From: Sphaerochaeta halotolerans
GTDB lineage: Bacteria; Spirochaetota; Spirochaetia; Sphaerochaetales; Sphaerochaetaceae
DNA: 64,000 bases
NCBI RefSeq assembly: GCF_003429665.1
Contig: NZ_QUWK01000007.1
Coordinates: 123,018 to 187,017 of the forward strand
Reading direction: 5' to 3'
Part shown: one piece after another, positions 45,523-53,580 of the stretch
How positions within the stretch are numbered: position 1 is the stretch's first letter
How the letters are laid out: every line of letters begins with the position of its first letter
Program-made: the position numbers and the translations under genes
Notes under the pieces: generated by a model
Seen by the model: only the letters and a program-made list of their open reading frames with translations
What the model was told of the DNA's origin: nothing
Databases searched by the model: none

Positions 45523-46323
45523 ATGAGCATACGCGTACTCTTTTTAGGTGAGATAGTAGGAAGACCGGGGATCCAATGTGTCAAAGAAGCTTTACGACCA
45601 TTGCGGACGGAAAAGTCCATCGATTTGGTTATAGCCAATGGGGAGGGAGCAACTGGAGGATTCGGCATTGGAAGAGCCCACAGCATGCAATTGCTGAAGT
45701 TGGGAATCGATGTAATCACCGGTGGAGAGAAAATCTACTACAAGAAAGACATGGTGGAGTTCATTGCAAAGAACCCCAGCATCCTCAGGCCGGCAAACTA
45801 CCCTCAGCAAAACCCTGGAAGAGGTGTTCGTTTTCTAACAGTGAATGGCCAGGAAGTATGCGTAATAACCATTCTTGGCAATGCAGACTTCCCCCGCACC
45901 CATCTTTCCAATGCCTTCAGCCTCGCCCAACTGCTGGTGGACAAGGCGCTGGAAGAGGGAGCAATACCCTTGGTGCAGTTTCATGCTTCGCCTACTGCAG
46001 AAAAACTTTCCATGGGATTCATGCTGGATGGAAAGGCTGCAGCAGTCATTGGTACACATACAAAGGTGCTCAGTGCTGATGGGCGTATTCTCAAGGGTGG
46101 TACAGCCTACATCACCGACAATGGCCGCTGTGGCAGCCAAAGGAGTGTGGGAGGCTTCGACCCCACCACAGAAATCGAGAAACATATACTGCAGATTCCG
46201 GTTCGCAGCCAAGAGTGTTGGGACGACCTTGCCCTGGTTGGGGTGATGGTGGAGATTTCAGACGAGCAGAAGGCATCCTCCATCGAGGTTGTCCATATAC
46301 CGGTAAAAAATGAAAGGACATAA
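45523..46323 (+). CDS. YmdB-family phosphoesterase homologue with altered metal site
   Basis: About 266 residues, aligning along its length with Bacillus YmdB, a di-metal 2',3'-cyclic nucleotide phosphodiesterase. Several ligand positions differ: first-strand Asp is Glu (FLGEIVGRPG), NGEN is NGEG, GNH is GEK (TGGEKIYY), and the last HTH is HTK (GTHTKVLS). His in QFHA and GTH remain. The comparison is from memory of the family. It may be inactive or have changed metal use. It begins the group that leads to rseC and lptCAB. Confidence 0.85.
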   Translation: MSIRVLFLGEIVGRPGIQCVKEALRPLRTEKSIDLVIANGEGATGGFGIGRAHSMQLLKLGIDVITGGEKIYYKKDMVEFIAKNPSILRPANYPQQNPGRGVRFLTVNGQEVCVITILGNADFPRTHLSNAFSLAQLLVDKALEEGAIPLVQFHASPTAEKLSMGFMLDGKAAAVIGTHTKVLSADGRILKGGTAYITDNGRCGSQRSVGGFDPTTEIEKHILQIPVRSQECWDDLALVGVMVEISDEQKASSIEVVHIPVKNERT

Positions 46324-46325
46324 GT

Positions 46326-46742
46326 ATGTATGAAGTTGTGACGATTACTAAAAACATCTCACCTGACAAGGTAGAGGTTGTCTGCAATAGTTCTGCGTGT
46401 GAAGGATGCAAAGGATCGACATTCTGTAATACCAAGGGAAAAAAGTTTGAAGTTTGGAATGAAAACAAGCTTCTCCTTGATGAGGGCCAGGAAGTTGAAA
46501 TCTTCCTTAAACCCTCAAGGACGATTGCAGGAACCTTGATTACACTCATTGCTCCCCTGTTGCTCTTCCCTATCGGCTACTTTTTGGCCGTTGCAGCAGG
46601 ACTTGGTGAAGGACCTTCCTTCCTTATTGCCTTGGGTGGTATTGCATTGGGGTTCGTTGGCGTCTGGATCTATTTCAAGAAACAAAAGAACCACTACCTT
46701 CCTGTTGTAGCTTCCGCGCTCTCACAAGAGAGCGAAGATTGA
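46326..46742 (+). CDS. RseC/MucC-like membrane protein
   Basis: A 138-residue inner-membrane protein. The N-terminal soluble part has ACEGCKGSTFC (C-x2-C-x5-C), followed by two membrane helices (about 67-88 and 98-114), the RseC layout. Homologues modulate sigma-E or help reduce SoxR; neither is seen here, so the role is open. It starts two bases after the YmdB-like stop. Confidence 0.85.
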   Translation: MYEVVTITKNISPDKVEVVCNSSACEGCKGSTFCNTKGKKFEVWNENKLLLDEGQEVEIFLKPSRTIAGTLITLIAPLLLFPIGYFLAVAAGLGEGPSFLIALGGIALGFVGVWIYFKKQKNHYLPVVASALSQESED

Positions 46743-46744
46743 GA

Positions 46745-46773
46745 TTGCTCAAAAGATCAACGACGGGTATACT
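46745..46773 (+). promoter_or_regulatory. lptC promoter ending six bases before ATG
   Basis: TTGCTC (46745-46750), a 17-base spacer and TATACT (46768-46773). ATG 46780 falls at the predicted first transcribed base. Confidence 0.75.
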
Positions 46774-46779
46774 CAAGAC

Positions 46780-47316
46780 ATGAGAAAAAAGCTTCTTGGC
46801 ATGATTCTTGCATCATTTCTTTTCCTATCCTGCTCCCTCTCCCCCGAGCAGGAGGCCTTCTCACGTTCTTTTACCCTTCCTGATCTCTCCTTGAGAAACG
46901 CAACCTATGTCCTGGACCGTGGCAATGAACCTCCGCTTTTTGTCATAGCCGATGAGATTGACCTTTATGATCAGACTCACAAAGCCATCATTCGTGGATT
47001 GCATTTTTCACAGAAAGATGAAGAAGGAAATCTAATACTCACTGGCCATGCTGAGTATGCAGAAGTCGATACCGAGTACTATGATGCTGAACTCTCTGGC
47101 TCTGTCACTCTGGAAAAATACCCAGAGCAACTGCTCATTGAAGCAGAAGCGTTGAGTTGGCTTGGACAAGATGAAACGCTTGTGAGCAAGGGAGAAAATC
47201 CGGTCACATTGCACTACGAAAATGACAAGAGTGTACGGGGGACGGGAATGACGGCAACCTTAGCTACCTTTACCGTCACGTTCAGCACAGTACTGGAGGG
47301 AGTGATATCCCAATGA
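46780..47316 (+). CDS. lptC: LptC-like lipoprotein of the lipid transport bridge
   Basis: A 178-residue protein with a lipoprotein signal (hydrophobic run then LFLSCS, lipid-modified Cys 18). The rest is an all-beta jellyroll-like repeat (GHAEYAEVDTEYYDAELSGSVTLE) like LptC/LptA. Canonical LptC has a membrane helix; here a lipid anchor replaces it. It should hand lipopolysaccharide-like glycolipid from the inner membrane to LptA. No ribosome site precedes ATG 46780. Confidence 0.8.
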   Translation: MRKKLLGMILASFLFLSCSLSPEQEAFSRSFTLPDLSLRNATYVLDRGNEPPLFVIADEIDLYDQTHKAIIRGLHFSQKDEEGNLILTGHAEYAEVDTEYYDAELSGSVTLEKYPEQLLIEAEALSWLGQDETLVSKGENPVTLHYENDKSVRGTGMTATLATFTVTFSTVLEGVISQ

Positions 47317-47936
47317 AACGAATACGTATTATCATAACACTCCTTCTTTTGCCCCTCGTTTCGCTCCTTGCTGAGGAAATCTCCTTCTCCGGAGGCTCAA
47401 CAAGCATGCGCATGCAACAGGGATTCGAGACCATCACGCTCTCTGAAGGCGCTTCCATCGTAAGTGGGTCGCTCCGCCTTGAAGCCGATACCATTGTCCT
47501 GACAGGAGAATCCTTTCGCTATGCTACCTGTTCAGGGTCTGTCAAATTATCTGATGAAGAACGTGGGATAACCTTGCAAAGCCAGAACCTCTACTATGAC
47601 CGCCAAGAAGCGTTGATTATCATTGACGGATACTTGGAATTGGACGACCAAACCAATGAGGTGATTGCCTCTGCGTTCCACCTGGAGTTTACGCTTGACG
47701 ATGGAATTGTCCTCTTGCAGGTCCAAGTCCGACTTTTCAAACACACTGAGAGCGGTGCAATGGTTTGTAAGGCTGATTCCTTACGCTTCAATCGTGAGAA
47801 ACAGATGCTCAATCTTGAGGGGAATGCCACCATCGATTGGGATAAGGATCTCTACCAAGCCCAGAGGATTACAGTAGACCTTACTACTGAGGCCATTACA
47901 ATGGAAGGAGCAATCAAGGGGGTTGTCAATGGATAA
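47313..47936 (+). CDS. lptA: LptA/OstA-like periplasmic protein
   Basis: A 207-residue secreted protein with signal peptide (residues about 4-19, IIITLLLLPLVSLLAEE) and OstA-type beta repeats (GGSTSMRMQQGFETITLSEGA, LEADTIVLTG). It would form the periplasmic bridge that carries glycolipid to the outer membrane. Overlaps lptC by four bases. Confidence 0.85.
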   Translation: MKRIRIIITLLLLPLVSLLAEEISFSGGSTSMRMQQGFETITLSEGASIVSGSLRLEADTIVLTGESFRYATCSGSVKLSDEERGITLQSQNLYYDRQEALIIIDGYLELDDQTNEVIASAFHLEFTLDDGIVLLQVQVRLFKHTESGAMVCKADSLRFNREKQMLNLEGNATIDWDKDLYQAQRITVDLTTEAITMEGAIKGVVNG

Positions 47937-48672
47937 GTTCACCAGCCTTCTTGAAGTACGCAACCTGGCAAAATCCTATGGAAAAAAGGAAGTTGTAAAG
48001 GATGTTTCCTTCTCCATGCAATCTGGGCAGATCATCGGGCTTCTAGGCCCCAACGGAGCGGGAAAAACCACTACGTTTTACATGATTGTAGGATTTCTCA
48101 AGGCAAAGAAGGGTACCATTTTACTCAATGGTGAGGATGTGACTGAACTGCCGATGTACATCCGAAGCAAAAAGGGACTTGCCTACCTGCCCCAAGAGCC
48201 TTCCATTTTCCGAAAACTCAGTGTTGAGGACAATATCCGGTTGGTTGCCCAAACGAGAAGGGATTTGGACCATAGTGAGCAAGAAGAACGGGTTGAACAG
48301 TTGCTGCAAGAGTTTGGGATTGAGGAAATTCGATCCCAGAAGGGGTACACACTCAGTGGAGGAGAGCGTAGACGAACCGAGATTGCGCGTTCCTTGGCAA
48401 GCAATCCGCAGTTTCTCCTGCTCGATGAACCCTTTGCAGGAATTGACCCAAAGGCTGTATTTGAGATCAAGCAATTGATCAAGGCACTTGCAGCAAAAGG
48501 GATCGGTATCCTTCTCACCGACCATAATGTGCGGGACACGCTCTCCATCACTTCCTGCTCCTACATCATAAACGCAGGAACCATCCTGGTTTCGGGAGGA
48601 AAGCAAGAGTTGCTTTCCAACCAGATTGCAAGGGATATTTATTTTGGACAAGATTTCGGGGAGGACTCCTGA
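47929..48672 (+). CDS. lptB: LPS export ABC transporter ATPase
   Basis: About 247 residues. Walker A GPNGAGKTTTFYMI, signature LSGGERRRTEIARSLA, Walker B LLLDEPFAGIDP and LTDHNVRDTL are typical of LptB. ATG 47929 is chosen (AGGGGG six bases before). The LptF/G permeases are not in the window. It overlaps lptA and rpoN. Confidence 0.95.
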   Translation: MDKFTSLLEVRNLAKSYGKKEVVKDVSFSMQSGQIIGLLGPNGAGKTTTFYMIVGFLKAKKGTILLNGEDVTELPMYIRSKKGLAYLPQEPSIFRKLSVEDNIRLVAQTRRDLDHSEQEERVEQLLQEFGIEEIRSQKGYTLSGGERRRTEIARSLASNPQFLLLDEPFAGIDPKAVFEIKQLIKALAAKGIGILLTDHNVRDTLSITSCSYIINAGTILVSGGKQELLSNQIARDIYFGQDFGEDS

Positions 48673-50075
48673 TGGATTTTTCAGCACAGCTTTCACTCTC
48701 CCAGAAACAACAACTCAAGCTAAGCCCACAGATGCTTCAATCCTTCGAGTTGATGACGCTTCCGCTCACTGAGCTGCAACAACGAGTCAAGAACGAGATT
48801 GAATCAAATCCTGCACTTGAGATACCCTCGTCGTGGGAGATTTCCTATGAACGGTTTGCCCAACAGAAACAACAGAAAGAGTCCAGTGGAATCGATGACA
48901 GCTATTCAGATTCATCTGCCTACGGCAGCGACAGCCCCGGCTATGATACTGAGGCAAGTGACCGAAGGCAGAAGTTCATGGAAAATGCATTCTCCTCTGA
49001 AGAGACGCTCCAGGAGCACCTGCTCAGCCAGCTGGGGTGTGAGCCACTGAATGAAGAGGAGTACGTCGTTGGAGAACTCTTGATCACCAACCTTGATACA
49101 AATGGTTTTTTTACCGAGGAACTTGATGACTTGGTCCCGGCGCATCTCCAGAAACATCTTCCCAAACTCTTGACCACCATCCGCCAATTCGACCCCATCG
49201 GGGTTGGTGCTAAGGATTGGAGGGAGTCTCTCATCCTCCAGGCAAAGGCAAAGGGAATGAGAGGGGAAGAGCTTGGCCGTTTCACTGACTTGGTCATGGA
49301 TAATCTGGAACTGATGCGAGCGAATAAACAAACCCAAGTTGCAAAGAACCTTGGCTTGACTATTGAGGAATTGGAAGGCCTCTGGACTTTCCTAAAAACA
49401 TTGACACCGTTTCCCGGTCAAGGTTTTTCCAGTGGTCCAGAGCAGTATGTCATCCCCGATGTTTCCATCAAGCAGGAAGGGGGAGAACTGGTACTCAGAA
49501 TGAATGACTCATCCCTCCCCGACCTGAGGATCAATGCGGAATTTGAACAACTTGCCCAAGAGGTAGGTGCGACTGACGAGGCAAAGAAAGCCCAGCAATA
49601 CATCAACCAGCAGATCAAGGGTGCGAATGAACTGATTTTCCAGATACAGGTACGGAACCAAACGCTGTATAAGGTTGCCCAGGTCCTGCTCAGGGAGCAG
49701 AAGGATTTCTTCCTCCTAGGCCCCCAGTACATGAAACCACTTACCCAGAAGTTGGTAGCCCAGGAGATTGGGGTGCATGAAACAACCGTCAGCAGAATCT
49801 CCACTGCCAAATGGATTGATACAGACTGGGGAATTATTCCTATCAAGAAGCTCTTCAGCAGTTCCGTCGGTGCAGATGGGGCAGAGCACTCCAAGCAAGC
49901 TGTCAAGGAGATCATTAGGCAGATTTTGGAAGCACATGAGGGGAAAAAGGCTCTTAGCGACCAGAAAATCTCTGACCTGCTCAAGGAACGGGGAATATCA
50001 GTAGCGCGAAGAACTGTTGCAAAATACCGTAACGAGCTCAATATTGATCCATCGTTTATCCGAGGGAATGACTGA
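48672..50075 (+). CDS. rpoN: RNA polymerase sigma-54 factor
   Basis: A 467-residue sigma factor. Region I (Gln/Leu-rich, QKQQLKLSPQMLQSFELM), an acidic region II (about 60-100), the core-binding region and the DNA-binding HTH follow; the RpoN box ARRTVAKYR lies near the C-terminus. It overlaps lptB by one base. It would partner the NtrC-type activator encoded at 22631. Confidence 0.96.
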   Translation: MDFSAQLSLSQKQQLKLSPQMLQSFELMTLPLTELQQRVKNEIESNPALEIPSSWEISYERFAQQKQQKESSGIDDSYSDSSAYGSDSPGYDTEASDRRQKFMENAFSSEETLQEHLLSQLGCEPLNEEEYVVGELLITNLDTNGFFTEELDDLVPAHLQKHLPKLLTTIRQFDPIGVGAKDWRESLILQAKAKGMRGEELGRFTDLVMDNLELMRANKQTQVAKNLGLTIEELEGLWTFLKTLTPFPGQGFSSGPEQYVIPDVSIKQEGGELVLRMNDSSLPDLRINAEFEQLAQEVGATDEAKKAQQYINQQIKGANELIFQIQVRNQTLYKVAQVLLREQKDFFLLGPQYMKPLTQKLVAQEIGVHETTVSRISTAKWIDTDWGIIPIKKLFSSSVGADGAEHSKQAVKEIIRQILEAHEGKKALSDQKISDLLKERGISVARRTVAKYRNELNIDPSFIRGND

Positions 50076-50096
50076 CACCCCCTCCAAGCGTAATAA

Positions 50097-50116
50097 TGGG
50101 GCGCCGAAGCGCCCCA
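50097..50116. terminator. bidirectional hairpin between rpoN and hpf
   Basis: TGGGGCGC pairs with GCGCCCCA. The loop is CGAA on the plus strand and the stable TTCG on the minus strand. T runs are poor. Confidence 0.6.
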
Positions 50117-50143
50117 TCTCGTATTCCCAATAGATTAACGCTG

Positions 50144-50443
50144 TTACTTATGATCTGTAATCTTTCCTTTCTCCTTTCTTGCTACGGCCTCAATTTTGTC
50201 GGTTATCAGCTCGATACCCTCATAGAGTTCGTAGCAGTCATACGTGACCATCTTGACGGTACCCCAAGAAAAGTGAAGTTTTGCATCCAAATGAAACCCC
50301 TGTCCTACTGGTTCGCGGGTAATGGCAATATCCAAATCATGGATATACCCTTCTGCAAACTGTAGTTTCTGGAGTTTTTTGTCCAAAAATTCACGCGTTT
50401 CGTCGCTCGGGTTGTAACGGATGCCTCTGACTGTCAAATTCAT
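50144..50443 (-). CDS. hpf: ribosome hibernation promoting factor, short form
   Basis: About 99 residues, the short HPF length. The beta-alpha fold is seen in VRGIRYNPSDETREFLDKKL and HLDAKLHFSWGTVKMV. It binds idle 30S subunits and promotes dimers. ATG 50443 has AAAGGAGG upstream; the longer frame is not used. It faces rpoN, whereas in many bacteria it lies just after it on the same strand. Confidence 0.9.
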   Translation of the reverse strand: MNLTVRGIRYNPSDETREFLDKKLQKLQFAEGYIHDLDIAITREPVGQGFHLDAKLHFSWGTVKMVTYDCYELYEGIELITDKIEAVARKEKGKITDHK

Positions 50444-50473
50444 AAGCCCTCCTTTGACTATGGTCATATAGTA

Positions 50474-50502
50474 AGGATAAGGCTTGGGCACTCAATCGTC
50501 AA
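50474..50502 (-). promoter_or_regulatory. hpf promoter
   Basis: TTGACG (50502-50497), a 17-base spacer and TATCCT (50479-50474) on the minus strand; leader of about 24 bases. Confidence 0.6.
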
Positions 50503-50622
50503 TGGACATTTGGCTCTGAGAAATAGTCATCTGCAAGGAAATACGACGTATCCATCAGTATTACAAACGTTTATTTATATCTTATCATCGCTTCTACAAA
50601 GACAATTCCCACGTTTTCCCCC

Positions 50623-50651
50623 TTGCGAAATCCTATCAACAATTGTATAGT
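50623..50651 (+). promoter_or_regulatory. hprK operon promoter
   Basis: TTGCGA (50623-50628), a 17-base spacer and TATAGT (50646-50651); the predicted start is near 50658, with a normal leader and GAGGAG before ATG. Confidence 0.7.
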
Positions 50652-50678
50652 AAAATGGTCTATAGTGAGGAGTTGATA

Positions 50679-51662
50679 ATGACTGATTTTACTGTCTTGG
50701 ATTTGTTGGACCTTGATTTAAAGGAACACAATCATCTGCGTCTTAGCTGTATTGCTGGACGTTCGGGGCTCTCCAAGCGAATAACTACCAGCAAAATCAG
50801 TAGGCCAGGGCTCCCTCTCAGTGGTTTTTTCGAGGAGTTCAGCAATAACTCGATTCAAGTTTTCGGGAAGGGAGAACGAGCCTACCTAGAGAAGCTTGAG
50901 ACAGAGCAAAATACCGATAGCATAGACAAACTCTTCAGCTATGATATTCCTTGTTGTGTTTTCTGTGATAACAGTAATCCCAGTCCCCGTCTCATAGAAC
51001 TCGCTGAGGAGACCGGAACTGCAATCCTTAAGACAGATCTCCTTTCCAGTGATTTTTCCCGACGACTGTACCAGACCCTCGATGAGGTATTTGCCCCGAC
51101 CCAAACCATTCATGGAGTTCTTGTAGAAGTGTATGGGATTGGGGTCCTGATTACCGGAGAGAGTGGAGTTGGGAAAAGCGAAACTGCTCTGGAGTTGATT
51201 GAACGGGGACACCGTTTGATCAGTGACGATACTGTCAAACTGAGAAACATCAGTGACAACTACCTCATCGGTATGGGAGAGAACCCGTTGCTCGCCCACC
51301 ACATGGAGCTGAGGGGACTGGGTATCATCAACCTGGCAAACCTCTACGGGGTTGGAGCTATCAGGGACCGAAAGCAGGTTCAGCTTGCTGTACACCTTGA
51401 ACCGTGGGATGCACAAAAAAACTATGACCGGGTTGGCGAGGCAATATTGGAGGATATCTATTTGGGCATCGCCATTCCCAAGGTTATCATCCCGGTGAAA
51501 CCAGGACGAAATATTCCAGTCATCATCGAGACTGCGGCCAGAAACGAGCGTCTGAAGAAACTCGGGTACTATTCGGCCAAGGAGTTTGACCAGAGTGTGC
51601 TCAAGTGGATGGAGAGTGAGTCGGCACGAAAAATGTACTATGTCAACGAGGAGACGCTGTGA
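50679..51662 (+). CDS. hprK: HPr kinase/phosphorylase
   Basis: About 327 residues. The Walker A loop is GESGVGKSE (residues about 160-168) with the conserved IHGVLVEVYGIGVLITG before it, and VEP-type motif ELRGLGIINL after. It phosphorylates HPr on Ser46 and removes the phosphate, linking carbon supply to regulation. ATG 50679 is chosen from GAGGAG six bases before. Its partner HPr follows directly. Confidence 0.96.
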   Translation: MTDFTVLDLLDLDLKEHNHLRLSCIAGRSGLSKRITTSKISRPGLPLSGFFEEFSNNSIQVFGKGERAYLEKLETEQNTDSIDKLFSYDIPCCVFCDNSNPSPRLIELAEETGTAILKTDLLSSDFSRRLYQTLDEVFAPTQTIHGVLVEVYGIGVLITGESGVGKSETALELIERGHRLISDDTVKLRNISDNYLIGMGENPLLAHHMELRGLGIINLANLYGVGAIRDRKQVQLAVHLEPWDAQKNYDRVGEAILEDIYLGIAIPKVIIPVKPGRNIPVIIETAARNERLKKLGYYSAKEFDQSVLKWMESESARKMYYVNEETL

Positions 51663-51925
51663 TGGTAACCAGGGAATTGAAGGTCTATAACCGAGCCGGC
51701 ATTCATGCACGGCCAGCTGCATCGATTGTGAAGCTGGCCAATCAATACAAAAGTGATTTGTATCTGGAAAAAGATACAATGAAGATAAATGGGAAATCCA
51801 TCATGGGAATCATCACCTTGGGAGCAACCCACCAAAGCTCCATCATTATGACGTGTGATGGACCGGATGAACAACAAATGGCAGATGCAATTGAGCATCT
51901 GTTTGAAAACAGGTTTGAGGAGTAG
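51662..51925 (+). CDS. ptsH: phosphocarrier protein HPr
   Basis: An 87-residue protein. His15 lies in AGIHARPA and Ser46 in NGKSIMGI, so both phosphorylation sites are present. The start overlaps the hprK stop (TGATG). No EI gene is in the window, so whether His15 serves sugar transport or only regulation is unclear. Confidence 0.95.
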   Translation: MVTRELKVYNRAGIHARPAASIVKLANQYKSDLYLEKDTMKINGKSIMGIITLGATHQSSIIMTCDGPDEQQMADAIEHLFENRFEE

Positions 51926-51928
51926 CAG

Positions 51929-52549
51929 ATGCGCGAACTAACCGACCGACAAAAGGCAATAGCAACTTTCATCAGTTCGTACATCAAGGAGAACAACTAT
52001 GCACCTTCCGTACGGGATATCGCTGACCACTTCCAGTTCTCAGTAAAAGCCGCCCATGACCATCTGAAAGCGCTTGAGGCAAAACAGGTAATTAAGACCA
52101 CCGGAGGTATCTCCCGTTCCATTGAAGTGATTGGTGAAGAGTTCTTCCCGCGAGAAGAACTTATCCAAATCCCAGTACTTGGTTCTATTGCAGCAGGGGC
52201 CCCCTTGATGAGCGAGGAGAACACCGATTTCATGCTCAATATTCCTGCAACCATGTTGAGAACGACCAAAAACACCTACTTTGCTCTGAAAATTAGGGGA
52301 GAAAGCATGATTGAGGATGGAATCTACGACGGAGACATCGCCATTATCCGCAAGTGCGATGTAGCCGAACGTGGTGACATTGTGGCTGCATCCATTGGGG
52401 ATGACCAACCGGGAATTACCCTCAAGGGCTATTATCCTGGCAAGGGAAGTGTTGAACTTCGCCCTGCTAATGCATCCATGGGCCCGATTATCACCCGTTC
52501 TTGCAAGATTCATGGCAAATTGCACCTTCTGATTCGGAACTATCAATGA
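51929..52549 (+). CDS. lexA: LexA SOS repressor
   Basis: A 206-residue repressor. Winged helix about 1-65 (DIADHFQFSVKAAHDHLKAL). The latent protease has the cleavage site at A89-G90 (GSIAAGAP), Ser126 (RGESMIED) and Lys166 (GITLKGYY). It starts three bases after ptsH; uvrC and the photolyase-like gene are close by. No obvious LexA box was identified before it, since it is inside the hprK operon. Confidence 0.96.
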   Translation: MRELTDRQKAIATFISSYIKENNYAPSVRDIADHFQFSVKAAHDHLKALEAKQVIKTTGGISRSIEVIGEEFFPREELIQIPVLGSIAAGAPLMSEENTDFMLNIPATMLRTTKNTYFALKIRGESMIEDGIYDGDIAIIRKCDVAERGDIVAASIGDDQPGITLKGYYPGKGSVELRPANASMGPIITRSCKIHGKLHLLIRNYQ

Positions 52550-53580
52550 GCGAGAGAGCATATCTTCTCCTTGGCCCAGAGACAGGGGCAAAAGAACAGG
52601 AACTAAGAGAGATTCGTGACCAACTGAGGAAAACCTATGGGGGGGAGGTTGAACTGAGCAGATTCTACCCCTTTGAAACCGAAAACGGGGAAATACTCAC
52701 GGTATTGAACAACAACAGTCTGTTCAGTGATCATCGGATGGTCATCATAAGCCAAGCTGAGCAACTTGGTGCCTCCATGGTTGAGACTATTGCAAACTAC
52801 CTTGCCCATCCGGTGGAAACCGCAACACTCATCATCATATCCAGCGAGTTCTATCTTTCACAGAAGATCATGAAGGCGATTCCCCAAAAAAACATCAAGA
52901 CTTTCTATGACCTGCTGGAGAACCAGAAGTCTGAGTGGATCAGAACCTTTTTCAGAAAATTGGGAATATCCATCACCGCTGAGGGAATTGAACTCCTAAT
53001 CGACTTGACCGAAGACAACACCCAGGAACTACGGTTAATCTGCAACCAGCTTGCCTTGTTCTGGCAGATTGACCAAAGAAAACGTCCCATTGAAGAAGAG
53101 GATGTCGAGACCTATATCTATCATAGCAGGCAGGAGGATGCATTCACCCTCTTCCCCTTGATTGCACGGGGAGACTTGAAACAGAGTCTGCAGTCACTGC
53201 ACAGTATTCTTGGTAGTGGTGACAGCCAATGTTCCATTTTGTTGGTGAATGGATTGCTTTGGCAGTTCAGGAGGCTCTACTCCATCCTAGAGGCCCTCAG
53301 CAAGGGCAACAGTGAGAATGAGGCATATCTGCAAGCCCAGGTACAAGGGAAAAACAGCCCAATCAAGAAACCAAAGGACAAAACCACCTACCGTAGTGCA
53401 ATTCAACGCTTTGACATTGATGCTGTCAGAAGGATTATTATTGCATTGGGAGAAGCTGACCTTGAAGTCAAGGAGTCTGGCAGTGAACTTACCAGCTTGG
53501 TGCTCGAACGTTTGCTCTACCGCATCATCAAGTGTGGGGGACGGCCGCTCCACAAAGCCAGCTTTGCATCGTTGACTTAA
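52546..53580 (+). CDS. holA: DNA polymerase III delta subunit
   Basis: About 344 residues, resembling HolA by length and by its AAA+-like fold without a working P-loop (YLLLGPETGAKEQELREI). The segment SRQEDAFTLFPLIARGD is typical of delta. It is the clamp-loader wrench that opens the beta clamp. ATG 52546 overlaps the lexA stop by four bases; a ribosome site lies within lexA. Its stop TTAA is shared with uvrC. Confidence 0.88.
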   Translation: MSERAYLLLGPETGAKEQELREIRDQLRKTYGGEVELSRFYPFETENGEILTVLNNNSLFSDHRMVIISQAEQLGASMVETIANYLAHPVETATLIIISSEFYLSQKIMKAIPQKNIKTFYDLLENQKSEWIRTFFRKLGISITAEGIELLIDLTEDNTQELRLICNQLALFWQIDQRKRPIEEEDVETYIYHSRQEDAFTLFPLIARGDLKQSLQSLHSILGSGDSQCSILLVNGLLWQFRRLYSILEALSKGNSENEAYLQAQVQGKNSPIKKPKDKTTYRSAIQRFDIDAVRRIIIALGEADLEVKESGSELTSLVLERLLYRIIKCGGRPLHKASFASLT

